Origin: Oxytricha trifallax
Lineage: Eukaryota > Ciliophora > Spirotrichea > Sporadotrichida > Oxytrichidae
DNA length: 64,000 bases
Direction: 5' to 3'
Assembly: GCA_000711775.1 (NCBI GenBank)
Contig: ARYC01000705.1
Coordinates: forward strand, 1-64,000
Positions within the stretch are counted from its first letter, which is position 1; the number at the start of each line of letters is the position of its first letter. The notes below the pieces were generated by a model. That model saw only the letters and a program-made list of their open reading frames with translations. It was not told the DNA's origin and did not search any database. Below, in pieces: positions 49,365 to 61,901 of the stretch. Position numbers and translations under genes: made by a program.

Positions 49365-51660
49365 TCAAACTTTTACTCTCTAATTTTATATTACATCCTC
49401 TATTGATCCAAATTTCCATTATTTTCTTAATTCCTTCCTCGACTTGTTATGTTCATAATTGGTCTGTAATCGTTTATAGAGGGAGGCCTCGGAGGCAATT
49501 TATTTTTAAAAAAGGAAATTCCTAATGATTATTAATTCACACTTTCATGATCTCCAATTGTTTACTTTTCATTAGAGTCAGATTATATATGTTTGAGTTA
49601 ATCATATTTAACAAATTTGTCATATTTTCTTGGAGAAATGGAACTTCCGAGGTTTTAACTTTGTTACATAGAAATCTTTTCATGAGTTTCTTTTTTAAGT
49701 TAAATTTTCATAAGTTTCTTTAATATTTTCTACTCTTATCGTTCTAGCTTAGCTTTGATATCGTTCAAGTATTATTCCTAATTATTTGGAGTAGTTTAAT
49801 CGATTTATTATTGAGAGGAGGCGCTTTATCTTTTTGATTTAGATTTCTTTTTCTTCTTATGAGTCTTATCATTTTAGACTATTAAATTGAATTAATTAAT
49901 GTCTATGAATTTATTGGGTTTGGGATGATTTACTAAAAATTATAAAAGTTATATAGAATTATTATATTGTTTACATTTATTTATTGCCAGAGCCAATCTT
50001 ATTCATACTTTTGCTTTAACGGGGCTGCTTGAAATTTCTTGTGCTAACCGACTATTTGATATTAATGCCCCCATTCAACTAATTTTGATGTAAATTTTAC
50101 TAATTTTATTGCTAAACTTCAATTTCTGGCATCTCATATTTCAACAAGCCACTTTCAATAAAATTGTCTCTTAATTGCTCAATCCTAACTTTTTAAGCTT
50201 AATTTTTATAATTCTTAAACTAATTTTTCATTTTCTGAAAATATTGCTGTGCTTTATAATCGTTTAATATCAATCGTGCTTGTTTAGAGCCTTATTTTGC
50301 TTCTTACATCAACTACTAGAGACGTTCTGGACTCATCTCTTATTAAATAATAATAAAATAGAAAGTGCAAACGGATATGCTGAGGATGATTCTTATGGTG
50401 AGATTTAATTATAGGTTTACATTTAAGGAAGTTATTAACTTGGTGTGTTTTTCTATGAAAACTTGGAAGTGGCGCTTGGTGATTGATTTTGTATGGAACT
50501 TGGTAAAATTGAGAACTTTCTTTCTGTATTTATATTCATTGTCTATCTTCTGTCAAATCTACCCCTATTTATATTGTTTTATGTGGTTTCACTTTGCAAA
50601 GCATCTTGACCCTCATTTTGAAGACTTTACTGCCTATTTAATTTTTAGTCACTCATTTAAGTCTTTTGCAAGAGTGGTCTTAATTTTGAGGATGAAATCA
50701 AATTTCTAGAGGATTTATTTATGTCTGATTCTGCATTCATCTAGGTTTAAGGTCTAAGCATGGATTTCAAGTTAAGTTTATACATAAAATATTAATTTTA
50801 GTTATATTAGTATTTTCTAATGTTTTATCAATTGATATTAGTTTAAAAGACTATTTGTTTGAATTTAGAATACTAAAATCTCTCTCACTAAACTCTTAAA
50901 TATCGTTTTTATCTAGACTTTCATTGTTTGGGTGACGCCATGTGCGATTTAATGATGAAAAATTGTGCAAACTAATCGAAAGATTATCAGATATTTACTA
51001 TTTATTTTCAATTTAATTATGATTTTAATTCCGTTTAGATACTCTTCTTGGCAATATATTACTAGTGCTATTGTCATTTATTGAAGTTGAAGTATATTAT
51101 GTTTAATTATAGTACAATAAAAATACTACAAAAAAGCTTTCATTAATTATTATAAAATATCTAGGATGCTATTCTTTTTGTAAAATGGAAGTGGAACTAA
51201 AGGTTTAATGCACTGCAATTTGTTAACTAATCTCTTATTCTCTTAATCTATTCTAAGCACTTCTTTCTTTCTGTTCACAAGATTGAGCGTCTTGTAATTA
51301 AATTTATATAACTCAATTGAAAGTATAAATAAAGATAAAAATTAATATAAAAAACAACACATTTTTGCTTGTTTAGGTGATTGGGATTCAAAGTAGTTGG
51401 AGTAGTCTAACCATTTATTATATTTGATCCACTACTTAAAGCTCTGTTTACAATTGATGGTTTCTAGTAATTATTATCATTAAGAAAATCAAATGATATT
51501 CATATTAAAAACAATTCTTTGAGCATGTGATTATTTTTCCAAAATTACTCCAATTATGAACGAAATTTACTTACATTATAAATTTCTTGCATCCTCTCTA
51601 GCATTTTCTAATTTTCAATGACTATCTTAAATTTTCTACAAATACACAAATAATTATAAA
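49365..51660 (-). CDS. CFAP97/Hemingway-like ciliary protein
   Basis: Members of this family are cilium and flagellum proteins. Near the 5' end come ENQKMLERMQEIYN (about 51620-51575) and, after IESs, KQWIKYNKWLDYSNYFESQS (about 51440-51375) and NRKKEVLRIDQENKRLVNKL (about 51285-51215) followed by IKPLVP. The NRK-x-E-xx-RI-x-EN-xx-L core is the CFAP97 signature. The rest is Ser/Gln/Asn-rich: RTWRHPNNESLDKNDIQEF (about 50950), RPLLQKTQMSDQKLNRQQS (about 50670), RDESRTSLVVDVRSKIRLQ (about 50340), GGINIKQSVSTRNFKQPRQ (about 50070), a Lys-rich THKKKKKSKSKRQSASS (about 49860), ending FGSIEDVIQNQRVKV at TGA 49367-49365. Phase changes near 50350, 50190 and 49870 mark IESs. The start codon was not fixed. 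Confidence 0.6.
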
Positions 51661-51977
51661 TTCATTGAGTTTTAATTGAAATTTATAATCACTCTGTATT
51701 TTTATAAAATTCTAACTTACTAATCATCAACAGGATATAAATTGTTTTCTATTCTATATTGGATATAATTTTCCAGATGTTTTTGAGATTTTTAATTTGG
51801 TTTTGATTAGATAAAATGCAATTTCAAAGAAGTTTTCTTGTTTTTATCAGGTTTGGACATATTATATTTTTATTTATTTATTGAGATATTAAGAAATTAT
51901 TCTTTATAGCGATAGAAATAGGATAATTGTAAATTTATCGATGAAATAATAATAATTTTAGTAAAATAGTTTATAAA

Positions 51978-52614
51978 ATGAAAAAATACTAGGAGACTAA
52001 AAATAGATAAGCTGGGCTATTTCTGATTTTCATCATTTTTATTCAATCCTTAACAGCCTTTGATGAAGGATTTGATTTGTAAGTATTCAATTAGATCTGT
52101 AAACATGAAATATTTTGCAATTCTTATGCTCATTTATTTTAAAGTTACATATTAATTCAATAAATTTAGAGAGGAACATCATTATAAAGAACAAATCAAG
52201 GTCTTTGAGCAGAGATTCGGCTAAATTTAGGTTGAAAAAGAAAGTTAATAATTCTCTAATAATTAACAATAAGGATTTTAAAACCAATTCAAATAAAATC
52301 ATTCTTAATTTAATGACACTATTTCTAGTACTCACTCAAATGGAATTTCTGACGATAGTTTCATAATTACTTCTAAAATTGATATAATAAGTGCCACTCA
52401 GATTAAAAACTTTGATATTGACATTGAAATTTCTTCCTAAAAAACGCTAGAAATAGAGATTCCACACACTCAAGAAAACTTATTTAAATAGCAATAGAAA
52501 AACAGATCTCTCAGGTATGATGAGTTAACAACTTTATAGCAATAAGTTTATCGTAAGATCGACAATAGAATCAAAAATACAAGGGGAAGGCTCCTCCCAA
52601 ACTTAGTTTTATGA
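51978..52614 (+). CDS. Small secreted protein with signal peptide
   Basis: ATG 51978 gives MKKYQETKNRQAGLFLIFII then FIQSLTAFDEGF, a signal peptide or N-terminal anchor. A pointer ATTT (about 52072 and 52162) joins it in phase to REEHHYKEQIKVFEQRFG. One open frame then runs through QFNDTISSTHSNGISDDSF and RSLRYDELTTLQQQVYRK to TGA 52612-52614. About 180 residues, hydrophilic, Q/N/S-rich. It lies directly upstream of the Cys-rich gene. Alternatively the signal-peptide segment belongs to that gene, which otherwise lacks a start here. Function unknown. Confidence 0.5.
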
Positions 52615-52654
52615 AATAAAAGCTATATATATATATATATATGGTATTTTTAAG

Positions 52655-55600
52655 AGTTTAGTAGGTTGTGGAGATGGGTAGTTAGACACTCCAGGTGGTG
52701 AGGGCTGCGATGATTCTAATTTAATACCAGGGGATGGATGCGATGCTAGTTGTCAAGTAGAGGCACTTTGGAATTGTGCATAAGTTGGAGGAATATCTGT
52801 ATGCACTGAGGTCCCTGATGATGGAGCTTGGATGGGACAACTTGAATGCGATGATTCTTTTATATCAAATATACCATTTCTATTATTATTCAATGAAATA
52901 CTTCAACCAAAATTAGATTTGCTAAATTATAAGCACCTAAAATGATATGTTATTATTAGACTTTATTTTTGATTTTAATGATGATGGAGATGGCATAAAC
53001 ACAAATGGATGCTCAAATGCTGGAGTAATAAACACTGGGTACTACTGTCCAAAAGGAACAATTGGGGCAGCTGATGTGTGCCCACCAATTTGTGGAATAA
53101 CACCGAATCGCTTCACTTCAGGCAGTGCTTTTTGCAATGACTTCAATAACTTACCGTTTGATGGTTGTGATCCTAACTGCAATTCAAATTAATTAAAATT
53201 TGATATAAAAGTTTACTTTTCCCCCTCACTATATGCCTACTTAATAAATTAATTCAAGAAAGCTTACCTTACTTTCTTTTTCTTAATCTAATAGATTAAA
53301 AAAACTAGCATCTTAATAAATTGATCATATCATATAATATAAAGTAAGTTTATGATCTGTATAATTACAATAGTTTATATTGGTAAATGTAGAGAAGGGC
53401 TACACATGCTCTCACACTGGCACAGCAAAAGACACATGTTCTGAGCCCTGTGGAGACGGAGTAGACCTCCATACTCACAAATGCGACGATGGCAATGTGT
53501 TCAGCACTGATGGATGTTCCTTTGACTGCAAAATAGAAAATGGGTACATCTGTGGGGGTGGAAGCCCAGATCGTGCTGACATCTGTGAAGAATTGTGTGA
53601 TGATGGAAATGATTTGCATCATTTTGAATGTGACTTTGGTGCTGGAGTGATTAATGATGGTTGTAATCTATAAATATTCATAATGTCATTAATGACATTT
53701 GAAAAAATGTTCAATCTTCACTGTGAAAAAGAAATAGGGTTTTTCTGTCCTGGTGGTATGCCTGGCTCTTCAGATGGCTGCTTTCCAGTATGTGGTGATG
53801 GCAGGACAGTAGCCACAGAGTAATTAACCCTCAATAATTTCAAAATCATAATGGTTTATACGATAATTTTCAATCTTTTTTTTTAAGATTCACTTTAAAT
53901 ATCATTTTTTAATGATTAATGATTAATAATTGATATTTATAATTTAAATATAAATATATATTCATTGGTTTCTAATCCAAGTTAGTATTAAATATAAATA
54001 ATATTAAGAATATTTATTTTCCAAAACTCACTTTAATATTAATTCAATAATGCTTTATAATTAGATAATATAAATGATAAGTAGTAGATACTCAACATAT
54101 TTATATTTAAATATAAACTTAATTAGACTATTTTTGTTTAAAAATATTTGTTACATTAAATCCAAAAATCTTGCGACTTGCAAAATTCTTTATTGTTACT
54201 CTTTAAATTATCTTGAAACTTTAAATTCCAATTAAAAATATCTTACTTCTGTAATTAATATATCGTATTCCCATCACAAAAGACAATATAAAAAGTTCAT
54301 TTTATACTTTATCTAAATTATTAAAATCATAATAATTAATATATCTATTTTTTGAAGTTTAAATGTGACGACGGCGCTTGGAAATTCAATTCAAACACTT
54401 ATCCTGCAAATACAGACGGTTGTTACAATTGCAAAATCGGTGTAGGTTGGGAGTGCTGGAACTCCTCCCCATACACCCCCTCTCATTGTTAGGAAATATG
54501 TGGAGATGGCTATGACTTTCAAACATATGGGTGTGATGATGGTAATCTTAAAGACGGGGATGGATGCGACTAATTTTGCAGGATTGAGATAGGATACACT
54601 TGCGCAGGTGGTAACTATAACCCAACGCCTGATACTTGCACAGAAATATGTGGAGATGGAAAGGACTTTTATAATTATGCTTGTGACGATGGAAACCTTG
54701 TGAATGGAGATGGGTGTTCCTCTACTTGTACTATTGAGGCAGGATGGGATTGCGGATATGGAAACCCCAGACTTTCTGATTTTTGTTACCCTTTATAAAG
54801 ACCTCTCATTTTAGATGCTGCTATATCAAGTGATAACCAAGTTATCCTTGTGACTCTCAATCGAACAGTTATTGTTGATCGTATGTAATTTGACACTTTG
54901 TACTATTTTCTATTATCCATGTTACAACTTTTACAATCAATTGATTTAACCTATTGCTTTATAGCTTTGACAACTATGTTGAATGATTTCACTATAAAGT
55001 TGACTGGGCCTCGTACATCCTACTGGTATCCTATGGATTATAAATGGACAAATGAACTTCAATTAAAAGATACTATTGGCAAAGATTTCTTTACCTTTGA
55101 GCCTGACTACAGCAACGAACTAATTCAATTCTTTGGAGAAGATTCAGAAGTAAGTTTCTTTTAGGATATAATTCAGGATCATAAGAGATTAATTTTCTCA
55201 TTAACTCTTATATAGTATATGGAAATAACTTTCGAAGACTAATTAAAAGTATATCATCCAACCTTTGGATTAATGTACACCCCTATAACTCATTACTTGA
55301 TAAATAACTATATAAATAATTTGATATTTTACCAAATTAAAAGAGATTAATGACTCAATTAAAATTAATAACTATGCATTTATTGGGTATATCAAGGAAC
55401 CTAAGGAAAGTAACTATAAATGTGATATGGAAGATTGGATGTACGTCGCTTTCTGGGCTTATGTAGCTGTTGTACTTGTAAATATTCTTATAAATTCATT
55501 GATGAATTGATGAGAATAAAGCTTTTTTATGCAACTTAAATTTTTAAATTAACATTCCAGCAGCAATTTTCTTAAGAGTTCCTATGTATTACGCTTGGGG

Positions 55601-57354
55601 TCTGACTCTTTCCATATAAATCATATCACTAACCCCCATTATGAAAACTTACCTACCCTCTTGCTTAACATATTTCTTAAAAGATTTAATGATTTCGCAT
55701 GCATAATATAGTTCGATTTAAGAATGGTTTGGCTAGCAATCATTTATAATTTTATTTTGTTAAGCCTATTAAAATTGAATAATTTTATATAATTATGAGA
55801 GATATAGACTTTCATAATTTCAAAGTTATATAAATTTATAATAAATATAATCCTGGCTAGGGTTTTTGTACGATGAAGTAGAGCTAAGATATAATCCTTT
55901 ATCATACCGCTTAAAAAGACATGATATCTTTTGAATATTCTATAGAAACCCCAACATTTTACACTAAATTTAACTCTTCCACGATTTGTTTATAACAACG
56001 TGATAGTAATTATTCTAGAAATGATGATAATTTGGATTTTTTCATTTGCACTTATGATTCCATTCGCTTTAATTAGATTTTTGTGCATCCCAGTACATTA
56101 TTGGGGCGATCATTTTGCAGACCTTGAGAGATCGTTTAGATTTTAAGTTTTTATAAGAGGCTTTTAGCTCTGCTTTTTGAAGATAATATTTGGAATTTTC
56201 CTTAACTTTAGAGATGTAAGTAGTATAGAAAATACGCATCATAAATAACTTTAACTTTTAGACTTAATGGAGTGGAGTTGGATTTTAAGTAGCAGGTACT
56301 ATATCTTCATTTTTACTTTTGATTTTGCTATGTTTTGGAATGGGAACTATCATGATTTATGTTTTTGCCTTAAGAAAAGTACCTCTTTACAAAATGAAAT
56401 TAAGAACATTTTTCAACATGATTTATGATGATTTTCATATTAGAGATCGTTTCTCTCTGCTATTTTTCCTTTATTTATTTTCTAAGTACATAATTTCATT
56501 TATTTCATCTCTTAAAGTAGGAAACTTATTTTTAGCAAATAACTAATACAAATTTCCTGTTCTTCTTTGTGAAGAGAATAATTTACGCAATAATTTTGGC
56601 GTTTTTAGCGGATAAAGTGCTAACCCCGCTAAATATGTACATCTTTTTAGTCTGCATAATTCCAATGCTCTATTTCTCATACTCTTTGCCATTTAAATTT
56701 GTAGGACTAAACGCGCTTCTATGTTTGGACGAATTTTCAGAGTTTTTAATGGGAGTCGTTTTATTACATTATAAAGATGCTTGGATTACAGATGAAGAAT
56801 TCTTTGGATATGCTAGGTTCATTTAAAACTTTTAAATATTAGAGTAAATTTGGCTTTTTTCAATTGTTCTAATAATTTCTATATTCATCATTAGATACAT
56901 AACAATTTGGATATTGATACATCTCCTATTTTTATTACTGCAAATACTATACAATTTTCTGGCAATATGTTGCAAAACTTGGACTTTTAAAGGGGTAATT
57001 TTGACTTATATTCATATAATTATTTTAGTCTGCTTTTAAAGAGAAGCATTTAGTGTCGTCTACAGATACTAGCAGCTCAGAAGAGCCTGAGCATTTCGCT
57101 TCAGAGCCAAGTATAGAAAAAAGTGAGGAAGTTGAGGATCCTCCCACTCCTCCAGAACGTAAACCTTTATCAAATTAGTATTATTTCTAGTATTAATAAT
57201 AAAAAGGTTTGCAGCTGCTGCAGACAAGATTCCAACACCTGAGGAGGCATCATCAGAAGAGGATGAAATAGATATTCCAGCATCAGTTGTGTTTGTTGAT
57301 GATAAAGCTGATAATATGCAGGAGTCTATGCAAAATAACGCTAAGAAAAACTGA
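52655..57354 (+). CDS. Giant cysteine-repeat surface protein with multi-TM C-terminal region
   Basis: The extracellular part consists of repeats of the type CGDG..CDDGN..GDGC..C..E.G..C (CGDGQLDTPGGEGCDDSN; ICGDGYDFQTYGCDDGNLKD; ICGDGKDFYNYACDDGNLVN), the Cys-rich DUF4215-like repeat. A beta-like region follows (ISSDNQVILVTLNRTVIVD; DFTIKLTGPRTSYWYPMDY). The C-terminal half has about nine hydrophobic helices (for example MYVAFWAYVAVVLV; MMIIWIFSFALMIPFALIRF; SFLLLILLCFGMGTIMIYVF) and an acidic tail with EEVEDPPTPPE, ending at TGA 57352-57354. Pointers restoring frame include GATGAT (52850-52855/52980-52985), AATCT (53665-53669/53713-53717) and AGT (about 53820/54358). A first coding segment with a start was not found. 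The role is unknown: a ciliate surface receptor or channel-like protein by architecture. Confidence 0.7.
53822..54357. other. Long AT-rich IES in the Cys-rich gene
   Basis: About 535 bp of very AT-rich DNA between GDGRTVATE and FKCDDGAWKFNSN, flanked by AGT on both sides. No coding frame or repeat recognised. Confidence 0.6.
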
Positions 57355-57510
57355 AACTAGGATATAATAGCTTATTTCACATTTAAAACTAGTTAGAAAT
57401 TTAGAACATAATTTCTTAATCAAAATCTATATTATAATTTCGTTGACTATTTTGAATCATGATTAACTTTGTGATTTCAATTACATTATTAAATAATTTG
57501 ATTGTAAAAT

Positions 57511-60141
57511 ATGGCATCACTTTAAAAGAATACCACAATACCGCTCAAGCAATTCTATATAAACTAGAAATTCTTTCAAGATTCAGTCCTCCGTAGCTTG
57601 CAGGATGACAAGACTTAATCAGCGACTGGCGTGGTCATTGGGAAGAGAGAAGGCGATAAATTGTATGTGTATGATGTGATTCTTACTCCCAATCCAGAGC
57701 GCACGCAAAGTGACATTAAGCAATCAGTTTAAAATGGAGGTGAAATTGTACAACTTGAGTAGAAGAATTTATTGCAGGTTTTAATGACTAAATACACAGA
57801 GTTTAACTACTCAGATTGGCTTGGAGAATTCTTCAATTCAGTAAGTTATAAATAAAAGACGCTTTCAATTGATCAAATTATTCTTTGTGTCTTATTACAG
57901 AAAAATCTTATTCATACTTTATGATTCATTGATTTATACATAACTTTAATAATGCTCTTGAATTTTTAATCAATAAATATAGGTTGAAAGAATGTTGACT
58001 ACTGGGATAGAAATACTGGGTTTATTCACATATAGCTTAGATAATAACTAGAAAAACTAGAGTTTTAAAAAATTAACATCAATAATGACTAGATTGTTAA
58101 TATAATTATAGTATTTTATTATTTATAGTAATTTAAGAGAATAAATAATAAATGTAAAATAGATTGCATATTTTAAACTTCATATTAATAACCAAAATAA
58201 TTGTGGGGTAAAAATATTTTCTCTTTTTTTAAGGAAGTTTTCACTCATATCATTTAAAATTATGTTTTTTAAGACTTATTATTAATATTTCAATGTGTCA
58301 TAAATCAATAAATTACATACAATTTAAAAAATAGTTTAACATATTAAATGGGTTGTGATATGTTTGATCATTAATTCTTACCATTTATTATTGAATTATA
58401 AATAAAATAAAATATTTGAATATACCCAATATATTTTCCCAACAATTAAATTCCTTTTCTTTTTAAACAGTTTTATTAAAAAAATGTCAGATTGTAGTTT
58501 TATTTCCTAAACAAAGTATTTTCAATTCAAATAAAAAATTATATAATGTATGGTGATTAAAAATGAATAGGTATAAAAATATAATTAAAAAATGCCTCTA
58601 TATCAATAAATGTGACAAATGATTAAAATTTTGAGTAGGAGAGTAATATTTTCTGCTATAATATTTTTATTTAGATTATTCACGCAAGATGCAGATGATA
58701 CGAGACAAAGAAAACTATATGATTAATATGTATTGATGAGCGTTTATCAATAAAAAGTTGGTCAATCGATTGGAGATTTTTAAATAATGATTAAAAAATG
58801 GTTTTAAGTGCTATTTTTAAATACTATCTTTTAGATATAAATATATACTCAAACCAAACTCTATCCTAAATGTCTGAGTAGCTAAGAAACGCAACCATTC
58901 TAGAGAGATTGTGCCATGTCACTATGAATTACCCTTTGGACTTAACTTTTATTATATTTTTAATTTAATGTTTTTAGTCTTAAATATCTTATACTTTCCC
59001 TTTCAGTACTTAAGACACAAAGATTCACACATTCAAAGACTTAAATGATACAATTTAAGAAAAAATATCTAAAGATCTAAACACATCCCTTCTATAATGC
59101 AATAAATAACTTATTCTAGTAAATCACTAGCTACAAGCTCCAGTTTAAGAGTAGATTAGCATTTAGAGTTTAATTGATAGTGCGAAATTTGAAGATTAAA
59201 CTTCGATTAATTTTGGGTCACAAGGAAATTAGGGATCTAGTATTGATTGATGAGATAGAAATTTCTGTACTTTAAGTGTAAAATTTAAAAGCTTAAATTT
59301 GAATGAATTAATGGGCTAAAGTCATTAAATAAAAATAAGGACTAATTAATTTAATTTTGTAATAACTTGAAATCAAAAGGTGGAAAGTAAAATGCAAAAT
59401 CTGAAATAATCAATCTTTAAGACCATGAAATCCCCTCTCTGGAATTTTCAAAGCTATCTCAAATAATGCAAATGCCTGATAACTAAATATCAAATAATTC
59501 TTCTCTCTAGAACATTTTCAGAATTAGAGGAAATTTGCATTTGAGTTGCTATGCAGTAGTAGAACGATAGACTGTGAAGGATATTGTTTAATTGTTTATT
59601 GAGGATGTTTAGCATCAATTTAAAAATCGCTTGGATATTTAAAAAATATTCTTTATCGATAAAATAATTTCAGATCTTCTTTTAATCGAATATATAATAA
59701 ATCAAAATTTTTGAATTATACCAAATATTCTAGATGAAGAAGCACAATCAAATAGTAAGTATTTGATATATCAAAAATCCATTTATTTGTTTCACTCTAC
59801 TATATATAGTAACTAAATTATCTTTATTTATAGTGTCCTTGGTAAATCCCTTCGATTTGAACACCGATAACATGACTCGCATTGACCCTTTTGACCTACT
59901 CCTACCAAGAAAAGTTTATTTTCAGCTGCCAGAGCACTTGCAAGGGATAAAGTCGAAATTGTACTTTAACGACTATCTTCTTTTCTATGAGAAAAATGAG
60001 GATGCTCTCAAAAGATTGTTTGAAGCGACTGGCTTAGTGCCAAGGGATGGAGGGGTTTTGAAAAGTTAAGAGACTCTTAATCCTGATGATTGTGAAAAGA
60101 AACTTATTAATATTTTATAATGCACATTTATAATTCAATGA
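57511..60141 (+). CDS. ODR4: ODR-4 homologue
   Basis: ODR-4 is a tail-region ER/membrane protein needed for GPCR delivery to cilia in C. elegans and widely conserved. ATG 57511 gives MASLQKNTTIPLKQFYINQ, then SATGVVIGKREGDKLYVYDV and ILTPNPERTQ (the family's GLLIGQ..DFVV..TP block). A segment ending DWLGEFFNS joins, across an IES, to QVERMLTTGIEILGLFTYS (family W..HA.QVSRMLPGG..V.GIF). Later blocks are IRGNLHLSCYAVVERQTVKD with DIVQLFIEDVQHQFKNRLD, and LLLPRKVYFQLPEHLQ with FNDYLLFYEKNEDALKRLFE (family LPRRVF...DY.F..E). The stop is TGA 60139-60141. A C-terminal TM anchor was not evident in the last segment. Coding blocks are separated by AT-rich IESs, for example about 58090-58670. Confidence 0.72.
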
Positions 60142-61185
60142 GTGTTGAGCTTTTATTCGTTAATGAATACATTACATAAAACATTAACTCTTTATCCAAT
60201 TATATTATTAAGTTATATATTAATTAAAATATTAAATAACTTATCAGAATAAAGTCGCCATCAATTTCAAATGCATAATAACAGAAATAAGCTTCACAAA
60301 ACTAAAATAGTAAAAGTTAAGATTAATAGTTGAAGTAAAATTTAAAAGAAAGGACTCCAGAGTAATAAGCATTCGATAGAAGAGCTGATTACGCAAGAAA
60401 GTAATTCTAAGTTAGATTGGCTATATTCATATTAAAAATTTAATAAAAGTTTTAAAAATTATCTCTCTATACAAAAACCATATTATTTTTTTATACGATT
60501 GCTTAATTAGTTAATTTTCTTATAGAAATAAGTTTTTTATTATAATAATATAAAAATATAACTTTATAATTGATTTACTTTTATTTTAAATATTTAAATT
60601 TATACATTCATTATAAGTGGTATTCTAATGTTAATGTCATACGCTTATGTGTATATCTATTTAATGTGACAAAATATTATTAATTTGCATTTTTTAAAAT
60701 TAGATACTGTCTAAATTTTTACTTCCTCAAAATTTATGAAAATATTCAATTAATTTTCCTTATAAATAAGAATTACAAATAGAGACTAGAAGCTAAGAAA
60801 GTTATATCGACATTTAAAATTTATTATATTTATACCTTAATTGGATTCTCTTCAACAGCCAATAATTATTACTCATATTATTAATTAATTTAATTTAATG
60901 GCAGAAATACAGTGGTTTCTTAAATTTTTTATATAATAATAAAAAATTAAATATATACAGCTTAAGAATAATAATCTATATATTCAAAGTTATAAATATA
61001 TTTATAAATAGGGGTTGTTAATTGCTTATAATTAAAATATTAATTAAATACTCTTTAATAGGATTTGTGTTATTTAAGATATTTCTATTAACAAATTATA
61101 ATTTATATTCTAAAAACAAACTTTAATATATAATCTATAATAATATTTAGAATTTATTATTCAAGAATATATCAATTTAATATTT
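60142..61185. other. AT-rich intergenic DNA
   Basis: About 1 kb of extremely AT-rich sequence. No coding frame, RNA gene or repeat recognised. Confidence 0.4.
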
Positions 61186-61575
61186 TTAAGGGGAAGTTTC
61201 CTGACTAAAAAGAAATGTATCTTTTAAATACCGAGAAATATGTAATTTTTATAAATTTATGAAGAAAATAAGTCTTATAATCAATAATAATAAAAATAAA
61301 ATAATTATTCATATTTAACATCCAAAATATTTTAAATCTTGAGAGTGATTTCAAGTAATTTTGTGAAAAACACTTTCAGTAAGAATTAAATACTATTAGT
61401 TTAACATTAATTTTAATTAATAATGAGATAATGAATAAATATAGACTTAGAAATAAAATATTTAAAAGTTTTATTTTATATAGAATATGAGTAATTTAAA
61501 TTATGTTTTATATATTGTTGCTTATTGCTAAATAAAATAAATGTAAAGGTTAATTACAGGAAACTTCCCCCTTAA
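61186..61575. mobile_element. TTAA-flanked short inverted-repeat element
   Basis: GGGGAAGTTTCCTG (61190-61203) faces CAGGAAACTTCCCCC (61557-61571), with TTAA directly outside both ends (61186-61189 and 61572-61575). TTAA target duplication and G/C-run termini recall piggyBac-type non-autonomous elements. About 382 bp, AT-rich and non-coding. It ends about 40 bp upstream of the next gene's ATG. Confidence 0.65.
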
Positions 61576-61612
61576 ATATTTACAATATTTATTAAGCAAA
61601 CTTTTCAAACAA

Positions 61613-61901
61613 ATGAACAAGATTCTCGTCCTCGCCGCCTTCCTCGGTTACGCCACTTGTGGTGTGTTCGACTTCTGGACCACCGGTGCCCCATCCAGCA
61701 TGGGTTACATTGCCGACCAAAGAAGCTTTTTAATTATCATTGAAATGTATAATAACATTAAAATATTCATACTTTGTTTCTGCAAGAAATTAAAATATAG
61801 TATTTTATATAATTAAAATCCGATTTTTATTTTAAATTGTAGATTTATTTAAAAATATTTAAATTTAATTCAAACTTCGTCAGCGGTGACTGGTTCTCAA
61901 T
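61613..61901 (+). CDS. First segments of a secreted-protein gene, interrupted by a TBE
   Basis: ATG 61613 encodes MNKILVLAAFLGYATCGVFD, a clean signal peptide, then FWTTGAPSSMGYIADQRS. After an AT-rich IES (61725 to about 61879) a segment reads FVSGDWFS in phase, with CTT as candidate pointer, and runs into the TBE at 61902. Codon choice is strongly GC-ending (CTC GTC CTC GCC GCC TTC), unlike most genes here, which suggests high expression. I found no further segments after the TBE to 64000, so the rest lies outside the window or elsewhere. Family not recognised. Confidence 0.6.

Noticed and set aside
50365-50709. Plus-strand ORF of 114 aa that looks membrane-like
   Set aside because: The minus strand there is a long open Ser/Gln/Asn-rich frame belonging to the CFAP97-like gene; the hydrophobic plus frame is its shadow.
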